The notes beneath the pieces are model-generated. The model saw nothing but the letters and a program-made list of their open reading frames with translations. It was not told the origin of the DNA and made no database searches. A DNA stretch of 64,000 nt from Hemibagrus wyckioides (lineage: Eukaryota > Chordata > Actinopteri > Siluriformes > Bagridae), in NCBI RefSeq assembly GCF_019097595.1, contig NC_080715.1, forward strand, positions 8,831,073 to 8,895,072. Reading direction: 5' to 3'. Shown piece by piece: positions 51,915 to 64,000 of the stretch; position 1 is the stretch's first letter; every line of letters starts with the position of its first letter. The translations under genes were made by a program, and so were the position numbers.

Positions 51915-52899
51915 GTATCTACACAGAACAGCTGAAACGGAGTGTAACCGCCTGAGATAGCATCACTTGCAAATGATCTGAATGGAATTTTATTTATATG
52001 TTTATTTTTGCATATATGAAGTGATGCTTCACCGGTGTCTCAACCGTGTTTTACTCAATATAGAAACATGATGTTATATTCGGCATTGCAGTAGCACCAC
52101 AGGGTGCTAATAAATGCACTGACTTAAAATTTTATTGACCAATAAAATGGAAAAAAAAAAATAAACAGCTGAAGAAGAAAGAAACATCTCAAACATGTAT
52201 GTGTGATAGAAGAAAAGTGTACGTGCAGGGGGTTCAGTTAGAGAGACGTTGCATGTGTTTGGTATAAGACCATATGCAAACCACAGAACACAGGAAATAA
52301 TGCAGAAGGAAACACAAACACGCTCTAGTTGGACCATTTGTATTCTCTCTCTCTCTCCCCTTTTCATTTTGTCTCTGACTCTCGACTTTTCCGTTGGTGG
52401 TAAAAGTGGGGCGGGGTTAAATCTTAATTTGGCATGTTTGTATGGGCATGAGCACTGAGCTCTCTTAATCTCTTTAATTCTTCACTTGGCCAGACCGCAA
52501 ATTCACACTACATAGGCAACAGGATTCAGATTATGGGAAATAACTCATGCTTAATGGGAAGGTAAGTGATCACATGAAATTATTTACTCACGTTATACAC
52601 ATAACACAGCGTTATAAACATCATTAGCATATAGGTGTAATGTCTATAAATGGGATGATGATAAATACAACTCTCAGAAGAAAAAGTGTTAGTAAACTAC
52701 TCTTCCTGTTACTGGTGTGACTATGGATGTGTATGTGGTGTAGATTTATTCTGAAAATACATTATATAAACTGCAATCCCGGTTGATAGGATACACACTA
52801 CGTAGTAACAAGGAAAGGCACAGTTTAGTCATGTTTCATTGGAGTCTGTCTTTGACACTTGTTGAAATAAAAATGTGACAAAACATCTTATTTCCACAG
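51001..52899. other. Unassigned sequence with microsatellites and exon-like pieces
   Basis: (CA)n at 51136-51162 and 51434-51452; (CT)n/(CA)n at 51853-51914. 51686-51725 (after 'caatttttcag', before 'gtaagt') is an open 40-nt piece, PGHFKHFEDPKPG, whose end phase fits the exon at 52900. No transmembrane exon was found here. Confidence 0.4.
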
Positions 52900-55800
52900 A
52901 AAAGACAAACATCAAGACGGCGGTAAGAATCTTTTTTATTTCTTCCTCTTTTATCACTGTTGAAATACATGTAAATAGCAGAATGTCTATGAAAATGAGG
53001 CCAACGAAAAACAGTCTAAAATGAGTTTCCAAATGCTACAGTGAAGTTTCTGATCCTGGATTAATATATTTAGATATATTACAGAAACAGTCACTACATT
53101 GTGTAATCACCAGTCATGTGGTGCAACATGGCACTGAAGCACTAGAGAAATGCATCCTGATAACTGAAATGAGGTTTAGCTATTTACCCATGTCTAACAT
53201 TTGTTACTATATCACTTTAACATAAGGTCCACATATATTTAATATACTAATACTAAACAAATGCTTTCATCATAATAAACAAATATTGTATTATTATAAT
53301 AGCAATGCATAAACAGCCGGAACAACAGTATACAAAAATACTGCAGCAAAAAGTTTATTTACATTATGAAGTGTATGCTATAGTGGACGTTGTTGGCAAT
53401 TTATTATTTCGGTATGAAATATACATGTTAAATACATGTATTCACTTTGTATTTTCTAAAACAAGTGTACATTTGGCCTTAGGAACTACTCTTATTAGCA
53501 TAACACTAATGCTAATGTATAACACCATGCTAATGTAATTGATTGATTTGGTTTATTATGTTGACTCAAAGTAAATGTTAGTGTAACTGGCTTTGAATTA
53601 GAAATGTAATTAAAGTTGGTGTTAACCTACATTTGCACCAAAAAAAAAAAAGTAAACAATCTTTATTAATACTCTTTATTATGGTACAAATAAAGAGAAC
53701 TGGTTAAAAAGACTTTATAATACTTTATTATTACTATTAATAATGGGTATTCATGTATGACCTGTTCCTGTATACGCTTTATTATTTCCTGCACCAACGA
53801 TTACGGCTTGCATGAGTTCATCTTCATAAAAACATCAGAAAAGTATTCATATATTGCGTTGCTGATTTGTTTGTTTTATATGAAAATGTTGCCACTTTCC
53901 GTACTTGTAAGATATAGTAGAAAGGCACTATGGCTTATGGTTAATCTGGAGAAATTTCAATACGCAGCCAAGTACAACTTTATCAATTCTGCACATGAAG
54001 AACTGATCAAAGACTAATTAAAGATTTTAAAATCTTTTAATTTAAAAAATTTGTATAGTAATGTTAAATGGACTACATAGTTAATGCTCTCTCTCTTTCT
54101 CTCTCTCTCTCTCGGTTGCTGTGTCTCTGAATGTATTGACCTCAGCAGGACAGGTGAGGATGTCACGCTGACACACATAAAACACATAACATTGTCTTGA
54201 AAATTGCTGGTTAGTGGAAGATTAGTGAGTTTAGAGCAAAAAATAAATCTCATTAGAAACATGCACGAATACAGCTACACGAAACAGACTGTATTGCAGG
54301 TTTTTTCCTTTAATAGTAAACAAATGATGTTAGATATGAAGGTTTGAACCCTGCGTGTTTCTAACTTTCATATGATTTTAGCAAACTGTCTCACATTTCT
54401 AGCACATCTTCAATGTACTAGTGAGAAGAAGGTTCCCACTGACATTTACACAAACAGATCTATATGTGAACTGGGCTGTAATCTGAAAACACAATCACAA
54501 TCACCTTTTAAAAGGTGGTCTAGACATTTTTATTCCTCATGGTTGACTGACGATAAGAAAGAGAACTTCACTTTTTCTTCATATGCTTCTTTCAGAATGT
54601 CACATTATCATATACCACTGGCTACTTTGACAGTTTATTGTACAACAAATGATTTACTAAAAAAGTCGAGTTAGCAGTGGAAATGTAATTATGTCTCACT
54701 GTGCTGAGGATACGTGGCATTTTATCACAAATCAGAGGCCTTAGCTGAACAGAATGGGTTACGCAAAGCTAAACAGCATGACAAACACAATGGGCCATAT
54801 CCTTTTGGAGTTGGTAAGACGTCATTATTCATGCAGATTCAGAGAGGGGTTCGTTTTCTGGGTATTAGCCTTCATGTTATGTAAATTACCACACATTCTA
54901 AGCCTGGCAATACTTTCTTGAGTAGAAGCGTCAGAGACAGGGTTTATAAATAGGAACTAGACCAGCCTTTTAACACAAAAAGCAGAAATAGAAAATGCAA
55001 CAAAGGAAATGAAATACTTTCCATCAAATATAATAAAGTTTACCATTAGGTTGCATGACATTTACAGACACCCACATCCAGAGTAACTTATATTTACATT
55101 TATGGCATTTGGCAAACAGCCATATCCAGAGTGATTTACATTTCATCTCATTTTATACAGCTGAGCGTTAAGGGCCTTGCTCAGGGGCCCAGCAGTGGCA
55201 GCTTGGTGGACCTGGGATTCAAGCTCACAATCTTTTGATCAGTAGTCCAACCACTAAGCTACTACATCTCTATGTCTAAACAGTTGAGTAGTCGAGGGTT
55301 AAGGGACCTACAGGGACAGCTTGGTAGATTTTGAACACACATGAGATTTTGAACACACAGCCTTCTTATTAATAGCTCAGCATCTTAACCACTGAGCTAC
55401 CACTGATAGGGCTGTCATATGACACTTGAAAACACTGGCATGAATATCTAGCAGAATGATATGCAAAAGTGGTTTGAAGTCTTCAAAAATGAATACACCA
55501 GTACTGGGTCTTTAGGTCACAGACTAAATCACTGTTGGGGGGGAAATATAGAACATTTTTTCGGTAAACAAACAGGAAAAAATAAGTGGTAGTTTAATCA
55601 GGTCTAGTATATTGAGAATTTTTTTTACAGCATACACTGAATAGTCCTAGTAATAGTTCGTCACAGCAGATTTGCGTTAAGTATTTACCACGATCCTATT
55701 AAAATGGTGTTTTGAGAGTGTTTACAGCATAATACATCAGGATACAATGTGTGTGGGTGAAATAAATAAGAGATCAGAGGAGAAATGTATTGTGTGATCT

Positions 55801-58800
55801 ACTTAATAAACTCCTGTGCCATGCCTGTACGTTTACATTTCCATTCCGAGCATAGTGACAGGGTCTGAACAGTACGAGTGATTATTGTAAAAAAGCCGCA
55901 GTGTATTTTACTTTCTGATTTGCTGTTGGTTGTTTGACATTCAAATTACCCAGGTAATCTTGCCATTGTTTCTATGATTTGAATAGCAACGACCAGTGAT
56001 GAGTACTGATGACAGTTCTGGGTTTTGGGGATTATTAGAGTGTTGTCACTTTCAGGTATCAGCAAGATCGTGTTGGTTTTATTTTTAGCATAACTGTGTA
56101 AGGCAGGCATGATGGAACCCGATCTTTTCATGATAAGAGCGGCGCAAGTAGGGCAGGAAATGTAAAGATGTTCTTACTGTTACTATCAACATTGAAGGTA
56201 AATCAGTAACTGTGTTATAAAATAAACAGTGACATTTTATTAGGATGAAGGTTTTGTATTTCATGGTTGAACATACAGTTAGGATATTGGATGCCGATTT
56301 CAATGCCATTAGCGTGTTAGATTTAGCCTGTTTTTCTAATGGCACTATATGTAAGTGTGTGTGTGTGTTATAAAATGTTAAAATGGTTTTTGCTATTAGC
56401 AGATTCATTATTTTTAATTTTAGGTAGAAATAGGTTGCATTCATCAGTTTTTTTTTTTACACGAGTTTAAGAGTCATGGGTTTAAGGTCATGCTGAGATA
56501 TTTATGGTTTTCTCTGAAATAACCAACTCCTCCCACTCAGTACTTGCAAACGACATTCTCAAAGTACAACACAAACTCAAAGAGGTTAATAATAGTATAA
56601 TCAAATTCACACAACGATTGGAGGGTGCAGTCTGAGCTTCTTCTTTTTTTGCGTCTGAATGCGATTTTGATAAAAGATAAGTTGGTTTTAGTAAAAAATA
56701 AAATATCTGTGTTCAGTCATAGCCTGTTGCAGTTCCAGTGTACAACTGATGTCTCAGTTCCGTTTGGTCAGAAGGAGTTGATTCAGTTTCTATAAATGTA
56801 GCAGTGACAGTCGTGTAGTAAAAAGCTGTCCTGACATAAATGACATGCTGTACATGAAATTCCACAACACACAACGTATATTATCCTTTAATAAATAGAA
56901 AGTTGTTAGTGTTGTCAAAGTGCTCTGTCTATGTATCGGCCCTATAGAACACTTTTTCACCATTTTTGGACAACATATTTCAGCAGCCTTCTTTATAAAT
57001 ACACTTAACTAATATACCTGCATGGTAAAATATTGCAAGATGGTTAAATTTAGAAATAAAAGTTCACCTACTGCCTTAAAAAGGTGAGTAAACTCAGCTT
57101 TGTTTCAAGTAGTCAAGATGATGGATTACTATAAGTTTCTTTATTATCTATCAAAACTTATAAACTTGAGTTCAGTATCCAAAACTTGTCTAAGGGAAGA
57201 AATAAGCTCACATACCCTGTAACTTAATCAGGCTATCATGTTTTACAGTGTCTAATTTTATTTATTTCATCAGAAATTGATGCCAGTCTATATTACCTAT
57301 CAGCATGTCACATGACCACATGTCACATGTCCCAGTGCTCTCTCACAACTGTTCTGTGTAACCCCTAATAAGCAGGTTTTAGTGTGTTTCTTTTTCTGGC
57401 TTTAGTTGTTGCATTAATGTGTTGTTGTATGTGCCACACTACAGCTCATAGTTGTACGTTCTTTGCTCCATCTGCTCTATGCATGTTTATTCTGCTTTCT
57501 GTCACCTTATCGGTTTGGCTAGCACTTTATTATTGACACTTGCAATCGCCTTTTCCTGTCAAACCTGACAGCTAGAGCTTATAGATACAGTGCTGTGAAA
57601 AGGTTTTTGGCCCCTTCCTGTTTTTTTTTTTTTTGTTGTTGTTGTTAATTTTTTGCATATTTGTCACACTTAAAAGATTCAGATAATCAAACAAATTTTA
57701 ATATTACACAAAGATAATGCAAGTAAATACAAAATGCACTTTTTAAAAGGATTATTTCATTTATTAAGGGTAAAAAAGGTGTCCAAATCCACCTGGCCCT
57801 ACGTGAAAAATTAATTGCCCCCTAATGTTAAATCATGAAAGAACTAACGACATTAACGACATTATTTTGGAAAGCTGAGTTAAATTTCACAAGACACACC
57901 CAGACCTGATTACTGCCAGACCTGCTGAATCAAGAAATCACTTCAATAGATCCTGTCTGACAAAGTGAAGCATGCTTAAAGAGCAACACATCATGTTGCA
58001 ATCTAAAGAAATTCAAGAACAAATGAGAAACAAAATAGTTGACATGTATCAGTCTGGAAAGGGTTATAAAGCCATTTCTAAGGCTTCAGGACGCCAGTGA
58101 ACCACGGTTAGAGCCATTATCCACAAATGGAGAAAACTTGGAACAGTGGTGAACTTTCCCAGGAGTTGCCGGCCTACCAAAATTACTCCAAGAGCGCAAT
58201 GACGACTCATCCAGGAGGTCATGAAAGAACGCAGAACAACATCTAAAGAATTGCAGGCCTCACTTGCCTCAATTAAGGTCAGTGTTCATGATTCAACAAT
58301 AAGAAAGAGACTGGGCAAAAACAGCATCCATGGGAGTGTTCCAAGGCAAAAGCCATTGCTGACCAAAAAGGCTCGTCTCACGTTTGCCAAAAAAATATCT
58401 AGTTTATTCACAAGACTTTTGGGCAAATATTCTGTGGACTGATGAGACAAAAGTTGAACTTTTTGGAAGGTGTGTTTCCCATTACATCTGGTATAAAACT
58501 ACCACAGCATTTCATAAAAAGAACATCAAACCAACAGTCAAACATGGTGGTGGTAGTGTGATGGTCTGGCTTTGCAGCTTCAGGACCTGGACGACTTGCC
58601 ATAATTGATAAAACCATGAATTCTGAAGGAGAATGTCCGGCCGTCAGTTTGTGACCTCAAGCTCAAGCGCACTTGGGTTATGCAGCAGGAAAATGATCCC
58701 AAACACACCAGCAAGTCCACCTCTGAATGGCTCAAGAAAAGCAAAATTAAGGTTTTGGAGTGGACAAGTCAAAGTCCGGACTTAAATCCGATTGAGATAC

Positions 58801-60663
58801 CTTAAACTGTCCGTTCATGCTCAAATGTGGCTTAATTAAAACAATTCTGCAAAGAAGAGTGGGCAAAATTCCTCCACAGTGATGTGAAAGACTCATTGCC
58901 AGTTATCGCAAACGCTTGATTGCAGTTGCTGCTGGAAAGGGTGGCACAACCAGTTATTAGATTTAGGGGGCAATTACTTTTTCACGTAGTGCCAGGTAGG
59001 TTTGGACAGCTTTATTTAATAAAGCTATAGCATTATTTAAAAATAAATAAATTATAGCATTATTTAAAAACTGCATTTTGTATTTACTTGCATTATCTTT
59101 GTGTAATATTAAAATTTGTATCTTTTAAGTGTGAGGGAAAAAAAAGGAAGGGTGCAAAAACCTTTTCACAGCACTGTAGATAGATTTCATGATTGCAAAA
59201 CATTCATCATGCTTTACCTTGACAGGAAATGATAAAGATCACCCATGTAAGATACCAGCAGAAGGGCGTGGGGTTTTCAAGGGTGACCGTTAATATAAGG
59301 GAGTTTGAAAACCTATACAATGGCTCATGTGCTGTTTTATGAAGAAAAGAATTCAGCTCTTTTGGTGTATTTTAAAAATAAAGAGGTTTTATAAAGAGGT
59401 TCCAGCATAATTTAATGTTAGAGATGGTTGTCTATATTAAGCCATCTGGCATTTTGCTATTTTTAAGGTGACATTTTATGATGTTCCTCTAAAGCCTGAA
59501 TAATAAATTCATGCAAATATCGCCTAGTGTGATAACTGTACGAAGTGTAAAGTACCGTTTTGGCTTGTAAAAGTACACATATGTATTTTAACTACTGTAT
59601 AATAACCAGACATCAGGATTCTCTTAAAAGTATGTGAGTAAGTTAGGCGATATAACCTGATATGCTCATGCTTATATTAACTACCGAGGAACGTATATCT
59701 TTAACTGTGCCGAACTTTAAAGAAAAACGTACAGACGTTACTGCAGCAGTGCTAGAAGTAAAGACCTGAAATATGTTTGCATGCAAATGCTTTATTTATT
59801 GGGTGATATTACAGTATGCTTCCAAGTAATAGATATTAAATTCAAAGTATTATCAAATACTTTAGATCATTTGGCTATGGATTTTGTCCAAAGTAGCTTC
59901 AGAACAGATGAAGCGTTTTGCTCAAAGACCAAACCTCTTGTTCTCATATTTGAACTCATAGGTTTCTGATCTGTAGCTCAACAGTTTAACCACTGAGAGA
60001 CCACTTCCTTCAGCATGGTTACACCCCCCATTCATCCCCCTCTGCTGTTGAATTAACTCACACTAAACAATTCCTTTTAATGTTTTACTATAGCTTAGTA
60101 TTGCTAGCATGACAACTTCAGCTAAAATACTCCCTGAAATAAAGAGCAGAAAAAAGATCCACTAATGTTCAGAAGTTGACACAATGAGTCTTTACCATCT
60201 TCCTTTCCTCCTAAAATGTTAGGTATCCCATGTTTTCTCCATTTTTGTAATAGTTCAATTCTGTATAATAATATTATGTTACACTGCAAATGTATTCGAG
60301 ACACAATATAAATTTGAACCAAGCTTTTATTTATTTATTAATTTAAATAATTTATTTTATTTTTTTCAACTTAGCCCACCAGTTAATTGACAATTAACTA
60401 CTGTAACTGTAACATTCCTGAAAACACTCATTAACACACACTCATATTTCTCTCCCACACAGAGAGAACAGCCTAAGGAGGATGTTCTCTATGCCACCAT
60501 CGATCATGCAAATGAAAAGATAGCGGGCCAGCCCAAAAAGACTGGCAGAAAAAACTCCATGGACAGTGACTGTGATTATGCTGAAGTCAAGCTTCCCACT
60601 GAGACAAAAAGAAAAACGGATAACAGCGATGACTGTGCAGACGACTATGTCCTGATGAGCTGA
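52900..60663 (+). CDS. ITIM-bearing cytoplasmic tail exons, BTLA-like (partial gene or alternative tail)
   Basis: Two exons: 52900-52922 (23 nt, after 'tttccacag', before 'gtaaga', phase 1 in and 0 out, KTNIKTA) and 60463-60663 (after 'cccacacag', to TGA). The last exon has 66 codons: an ITIM 'VLYATI', then 'DYAEVKL' with its Tyr 29 residues on, and a C-terminal 'DDYVLMS'. Such tails recruit SH2 phosphatases at the plasma membrane. The layout (tiny phase 1-to-0 exon, then a phase-0 terminal exon carrying both tyrosine motifs) is that of BTLA exons 4-5 at 28572-28975, with 'LYATIDH' against 'VYATLQH'. No signal, Ig or transmembrane exon could be found from 29 to 52.9 kb. The optional exon 51686-51725 is phase-compatible. 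It may be a paralogue remnant, an alternative BTLA 3' end, or another ITIM receptor. Confidence 0.6.
52923..55080. other. Intron sequence, no feature assigned
   Basis: AT-rich, with a (CT)n tract at 54089-54114. The frames 53757-54017 and 54372-54674 have no splice or motif support. Confidence 0.5.
55085..55425 (-). mobile_element. Two tandem V-SINE-like fragments, reverse
   Basis: 'atggcatttggcaaacagcc' to 'agtccaaccactaagctac' (55098-55262), then a second head-like part ending 'cttaaccactgagctacc' (to about 55403). Both read as complements of a tRNA-derived SINE. Confidence 0.65.
55426..57585. other. Unassigned intron sequence
   Basis: No repeat termini, exon or long supported frame. A short (GT)n run lies at 56355-56368. 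Confidence 0.5.
57588..59176 (+). mobile_element. Tc1-like transposon, complete ends, decayed gene
   Basis: The termini 'cagtgctgtgaaaaggtttt' and its complement at 59157-59176 are flanked by TA (57586-57587 and 59177-59178). A longer inner inverted repeat shares 'attacacaaagataatgcaa' with the complement of 59089-59108. 1589 bp. Confidence 0.9.
58024..58965 (+). pseudogene. Tc1-like transposase pseudogene
   Basis: Begins '[20 protein letters not shown]', then a stop near 58098 and another at 58200. The frame 58221-58442 continues with the second DNA-binding helix ('[18 protein letters not shown]'). A shift near 58410 moves to 58384-58608 with '[11 protein letters not shown]' (first catalytic Asp intact) and '[10 protein letters not shown]'. 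Later parts ('[10 protein letters not shown]', 'SPDLNPIEI') lie in further frames. At least four lesions. Confidence 0.85.
59179..59865. other. Unassigned intron sequence
   Basis: No exon or repeat family recognised. Confidence 0.5.
59866..60008 (-). mobile_element. Degraded SINE fragment, reverse
   Basis: 'tgtagctcaacagtttaacc' and 'actgagagaccac' resemble the complemented tRNA-like head of the SINEs at 50858 and 55085. More diverged than those. Confidence 0.4.
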
Positions 60664-60848
60664 GCTTAAAAGCATTGTGTGCTTAACTCACCGTTAGCTA
60701 TATTTATTTAGAGTCTGTTCTGCAAAATACATGCTTGCAACATGTATTGTGAATCTTATTTACGTCTTGGACTCTGTTGGTTAATTGCGTGCACCTTATC
60801 TTATCAGCAGGGATTTAGTTCTTTGTCTATACAAAAATCCACATCAAT

Positions 60849-60854
60849 AATAAA
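60849..60854 (+). terminator. Polyadenylation signal candidate after the ITIM tail
   Basis: 'aataaa' 186 bp after the stop at 60663. It is the first good match downstream. Confidence 0.45.
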
Positions 60855-60996
60855 TGAGGACAATAACCAACATGTTAACTCTTGGGTTAACATTGGCTTG
60901 CATTTATTTTATAGTGGAGCTTTAATTATGTCACTTAGCAAATTCCTTATTGTTTAATTAATACTCTGAGTGTTGATTTAACTCTTTCAGTACAGT

Positions 60997-61206
<210 letters not shown>

Positions 61207-61209
<3 letters not shown>

Positions 61210-62147
61210 ATAGAAATAAGCACTGTACAGTTCAACAATGAGGATTTGTAAGTGCTTTTCTTTGTATATAATTATGGGACATAATGAATGTATCTCTTCT
61301 ATAACTTAAAAGAAATATACAAAACTTTTGCAATAGAAATAGTGTAATTATGTAAATAATATTAACTTGGTTTAAACAAAGAAACCATATTAAAAAAAAA
61401 TCCTTGAAATGAGAAAATGCAGTGTGAGTAGTTATTTGTTTATTTATTTCTTAAGAATGAGGACCAGTAACATAATAACGCCTCTAGAGGATGCCACACA
61501 CTTGTTATAGCAATGACACCATACTGTCATGGCAGAGTACAGAGGCTTCCCTGAAAGAGAATTGTACTTCAGTTAGAGTAAAGGGGAATCCCAAATTCAG
61601 ACTAATTAAAAAAAAAAAGTAGGTTGTGGGTACAGACCCTGAAGCGAGGGAGTGAGACAGTAATATCTCACAAATTATATGAGCTTTTCTTTCCTATGAC
61701 AATGAGTGAGAAATACACACACTTCACCATGTTTCCACTCACTCATCCTCCATTCCAGCCTGATTCATTTAAAGAAGGGGGAAGGTTTCAATCTCTGACA
61801 CACTCGCACGTGGCCTCAAACTAACACAATAAAAATCATGACATAACTGTGAAATAATTACAGAGCTGTTTTCTTATAGCCATGGCCTCAAACAAACAAA
61901 CATAATATACTGGTACAATTGTCATACTGTTAATAATGAGCCAGTAGACTATATTCCACAGTGCTGTTGAATTCAGGATACTGATGGGTTAGGAGGTGCT
62001 GATTAATGTTCCTCTTGTAATCTAACTGACGGTTTTATTAATGCCCTCTTCATTTCGAAGTAACAATTAATTCGCAGGTACAGAAAACTGTAGACATAAC
62101 AATAATTGGGCGTAATAATAAACAGTGATATGGTGAAGCTACGTTCA
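61207..62147. other. Unassigned sequence
   Basis: No exon or repeat family supported. Confidence 0.5.
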
Positions 62148-62215
62148 GATTCATGGCATTTGGCAGACCCCCTTATCCAGAGAAATTGGCATCTCATTTT
62201 ATACAACTGAGCTAA
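62148..62215 (-). mobile_element. V-SINE-like fragment, reverse
   Basis: 'catggcatttggcagaccc' and 'cttatccagagaaattggca' are the complemented SINE core. Confidence 0.6.
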
Positions 62216-62329
62216 CACTTCCATTTCTGCAAGGAGGTATTTATATACCATTTAATAAAGGAGTCTCCAATGTCAACAGTCAGTTACATTTTTCTGGCAT
62301 GGGGGAGTCCTAAAGACAGACAATTTCTT

Positions 62330-62690
62330 TTGGCCTGGGATGGCTCTGTGTGGACAGCCTTGAGACCCATGGGACTGGTGTGGATAGAAACACTTGGAGA
62401 CCATGGCACCAAATTTATACTACTATAATCTATAATGGCCTCAGAAATCATGCTGATGTATACTGTAAGTTGCTCAGGAGCTTTTGGTTGCACAAATGAC
62501 TATATAGAGCTGAAGAAAGGACATGATTTATAATCTTGTGTCACTCAGATGAGGATGAGGTTCACCACCATCACCTTTGGCTTGCTGGCTTTCTAAACAT
62601 TGTATTTTTTATTCTATTCTGTAGAGCTGCTTTGAAACAATGTCCATTGTGAAAAATGCTACAGAAATAAAATTGAAAATTGGATTAAAT
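62330..62690 (+). repeat. Retroposon-like interspersed repeat, copy 4
   Basis: Ends 'gtagagctgctttgaaacaa' and 'aataaaattgaaaattgg', the tail of the family at 1-490. Confidence 0.6.
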
Positions 62691-62723
62691 TTCACACTTA
62701 TTTATTTACACTTATTTACTTAT

Positions 62724-62889
<166 letters not shown>

Positions 62890-63253
62890 AATACAATGTT
62901 TCATTCTTTAATTAACCATCAGTGGAAAAAAATCCTTTTTAATAGAACTTGATGAAAACGGGTCATTCGGATAATTAGTCAGAGTGGTAAATTTTGACTG
63001 TGTACAGGACATGTCCTTGAATAATATGCTACATTTAAATAATAATTACACCGCTACATTATTAGGACTGTACAAGATTTGGCAAATATTAAATATTAAC
63101 TGGACTAAGTATTGCATTTACAGTATATTAAATGAATGTAAAACAAAGGGGAAAAACCCACAATGTTACAGTACCAGGCTTTTTTACAGTGGCCATAACT
63201 GAATTAGTGGAAAATCCTTCACTATTCCTTCAAAGTTCTTTGGATTCTTAAGC

Positions 63254-63804
63254 AGAGGTGCCAACATGGCTAGCAAGAAAATCCTACAGTGCAAAAAATC
63301 ACAAGTGAAAATATCTGAAACATGGTCAAATTGATCTATAATTTCCTATTATACGTTTACAAGAAACCAGATAGAAATATATATATATATAAAAACATTT
63401 CTAGACGTTAGCTATAGTTGCCAATATTGAACATATGTATTGTTCTTTTTTGCAGCATAACAGACAGAGAGAGAAAAAAACAAAACAGGATTTTTTTTTT
63501 TTACTACAAAAACCCATCAGGACGTCATTGCACGAGTTGTTAGGGGTTTTTTAGAGGTTTACCAAGCAACTTTTCTCAAATATGTCTCAAAAGAGCCCAT
63601 GGTTCCGCCCACTTGTTTTCTATTGGCTGACAAGCCTGAGCTCATGAATTCACATGTCAGAATTCAGCAAGATAATGACACGAAATTGAAAGTAACTAAT
63701 TCAAAAAGTAAACGAGCATCTTTCACATGTCATTTCATTTCAACTCCTGTACCACTTTAGCAAGCAAACTATAGAATGCTACAGCTGCCCCTGGCACCTC
63801 TGAG
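63254..63804. mobile_element. Possible hAT-like MITE
   Basis: The ends 'cagaggtgcca' (from 63255) and 'tggcacctctg' (to about 63801) are exact complements of each other and resemble hAT termini. No matching 8-bp target duplication was seen. The interior has a CCAAT-type 'tattggctgac' and 'ccgccca' at 63604-63632, so part of it could instead act as a promoter for a gene beyond the window. Confidence 0.35.
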
Positions 63805-64000
63805 ACAGGCTTTTGGTTGGGACTTGCAAAGGCTGTGGTTGAAAAGATTTCGCGATTAAAACAACAGTACCAGTTAGGCTTCGTGTCTTTTGTAATATTG
63901 CACCAGCTCACATAACAACAAAAAAGAACACATCAAATGTCTCACTTGAAGAAAATCTACTGATACTCCACTTCTATTGTTGCAGTTATGAATATATATA

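Noticed and set aside
52107..52367. Hydrophobic minus-strand frame that could be a membrane exon
   Set aside because: Opposite strand to the ITIM exons, no suitable splice sites, composition explained by AT-rich sequence.
52493..52559. Open piece ending 'gggaag|gtaagt' as an exon of the ITIM gene
   Set aside because: Its only open frame ends in phase 2, which would put a stop into the terminal ITIM exon.
56085..56444. 119-codon minus-strand frame
   Set aside because: No motif, no repeat match, no splice boundaries; AT-rich chance frame.

Overview
The window looks like gene-poor chromosomal DNA from a teleost fish. The evidence is several distinct Tc1-like transposon families, L2/Rex1-like and Tx1-like LINEs, tRNA-derived SINE remnants, a degraded endogenous retrovirus, and abundant (GATA)n, (AAT)n, (CA)n and (TA)n microsatellites. 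The species and order cannot be fixed from the sequence alone. Few long reading frames belong to host genes. Host coding sequence appears only as short exons with clean splice sites.

Three host gene pieces were found by splice-site and phase matching. (1) A minus-strand gene runs from about 18.0 kb down past the left edge. It has a TATA box, a signal-peptide exon and two small exons, the second holding the first half of an Ig-like (or cytokine-receptor-like) domain. The gene is not identified. (2) A complete five-exon plus-strand gene at 26.4-29.0 kb encodes a 295-residue receptor that I recognise as BTLA (CD272). It has a signal peptide, one Ig domain, a transmembrane segment and an ITIM plus ITSM-like tail. 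(3) A second ITIM-bearing cytoplasmic tail, in exons at 52.9 and 60.5 kb, copies the exon-size and phase pattern of the BTLA tail, but no extracellular or membrane exons were found for it. It may be the 3' remnant of a BTLA-like paralogue or an alternative BTLA tail. Together these suggest a lymphocyte inhibitory-receptor neighbourhood.

Layout. 0-4.1 kb: retroposon, then a stack of Tc1-like elements inside a SINE. 4.2-18.1 kb: introns of the minus-strand gene, filled with LINE 3' ends, a LINE split by a Tc1 element, a Gypsy-like gag remnant and a nearly full Tx1-like LINE. 18.3-25.2 kb: LINE ends and an apparently intact Tc1-like transposon with an open 343-residue transposase. 25.2-29.1 kb: BTLA. 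29-41 kb: mostly unassigned sequence, microsatellites and old repeat fragments. 41.3-50.8 kb: a nested block in which Tc1 pieces lie in an L2-like LINE, which itself lies in the env gene of an old retrovirus; this block carries a copied segment and inverted duplicates. 51-60.7 kb: the second ITIM tail, with a dead Tc1 element in its last intron. 60.7-64 kb: 3' UTR, microsatellites, retroposon remnants and a possible hAT-like MITE.

All coordinates and motif statements were read by eye. Family names rest on recognised motifs, not on database searches.
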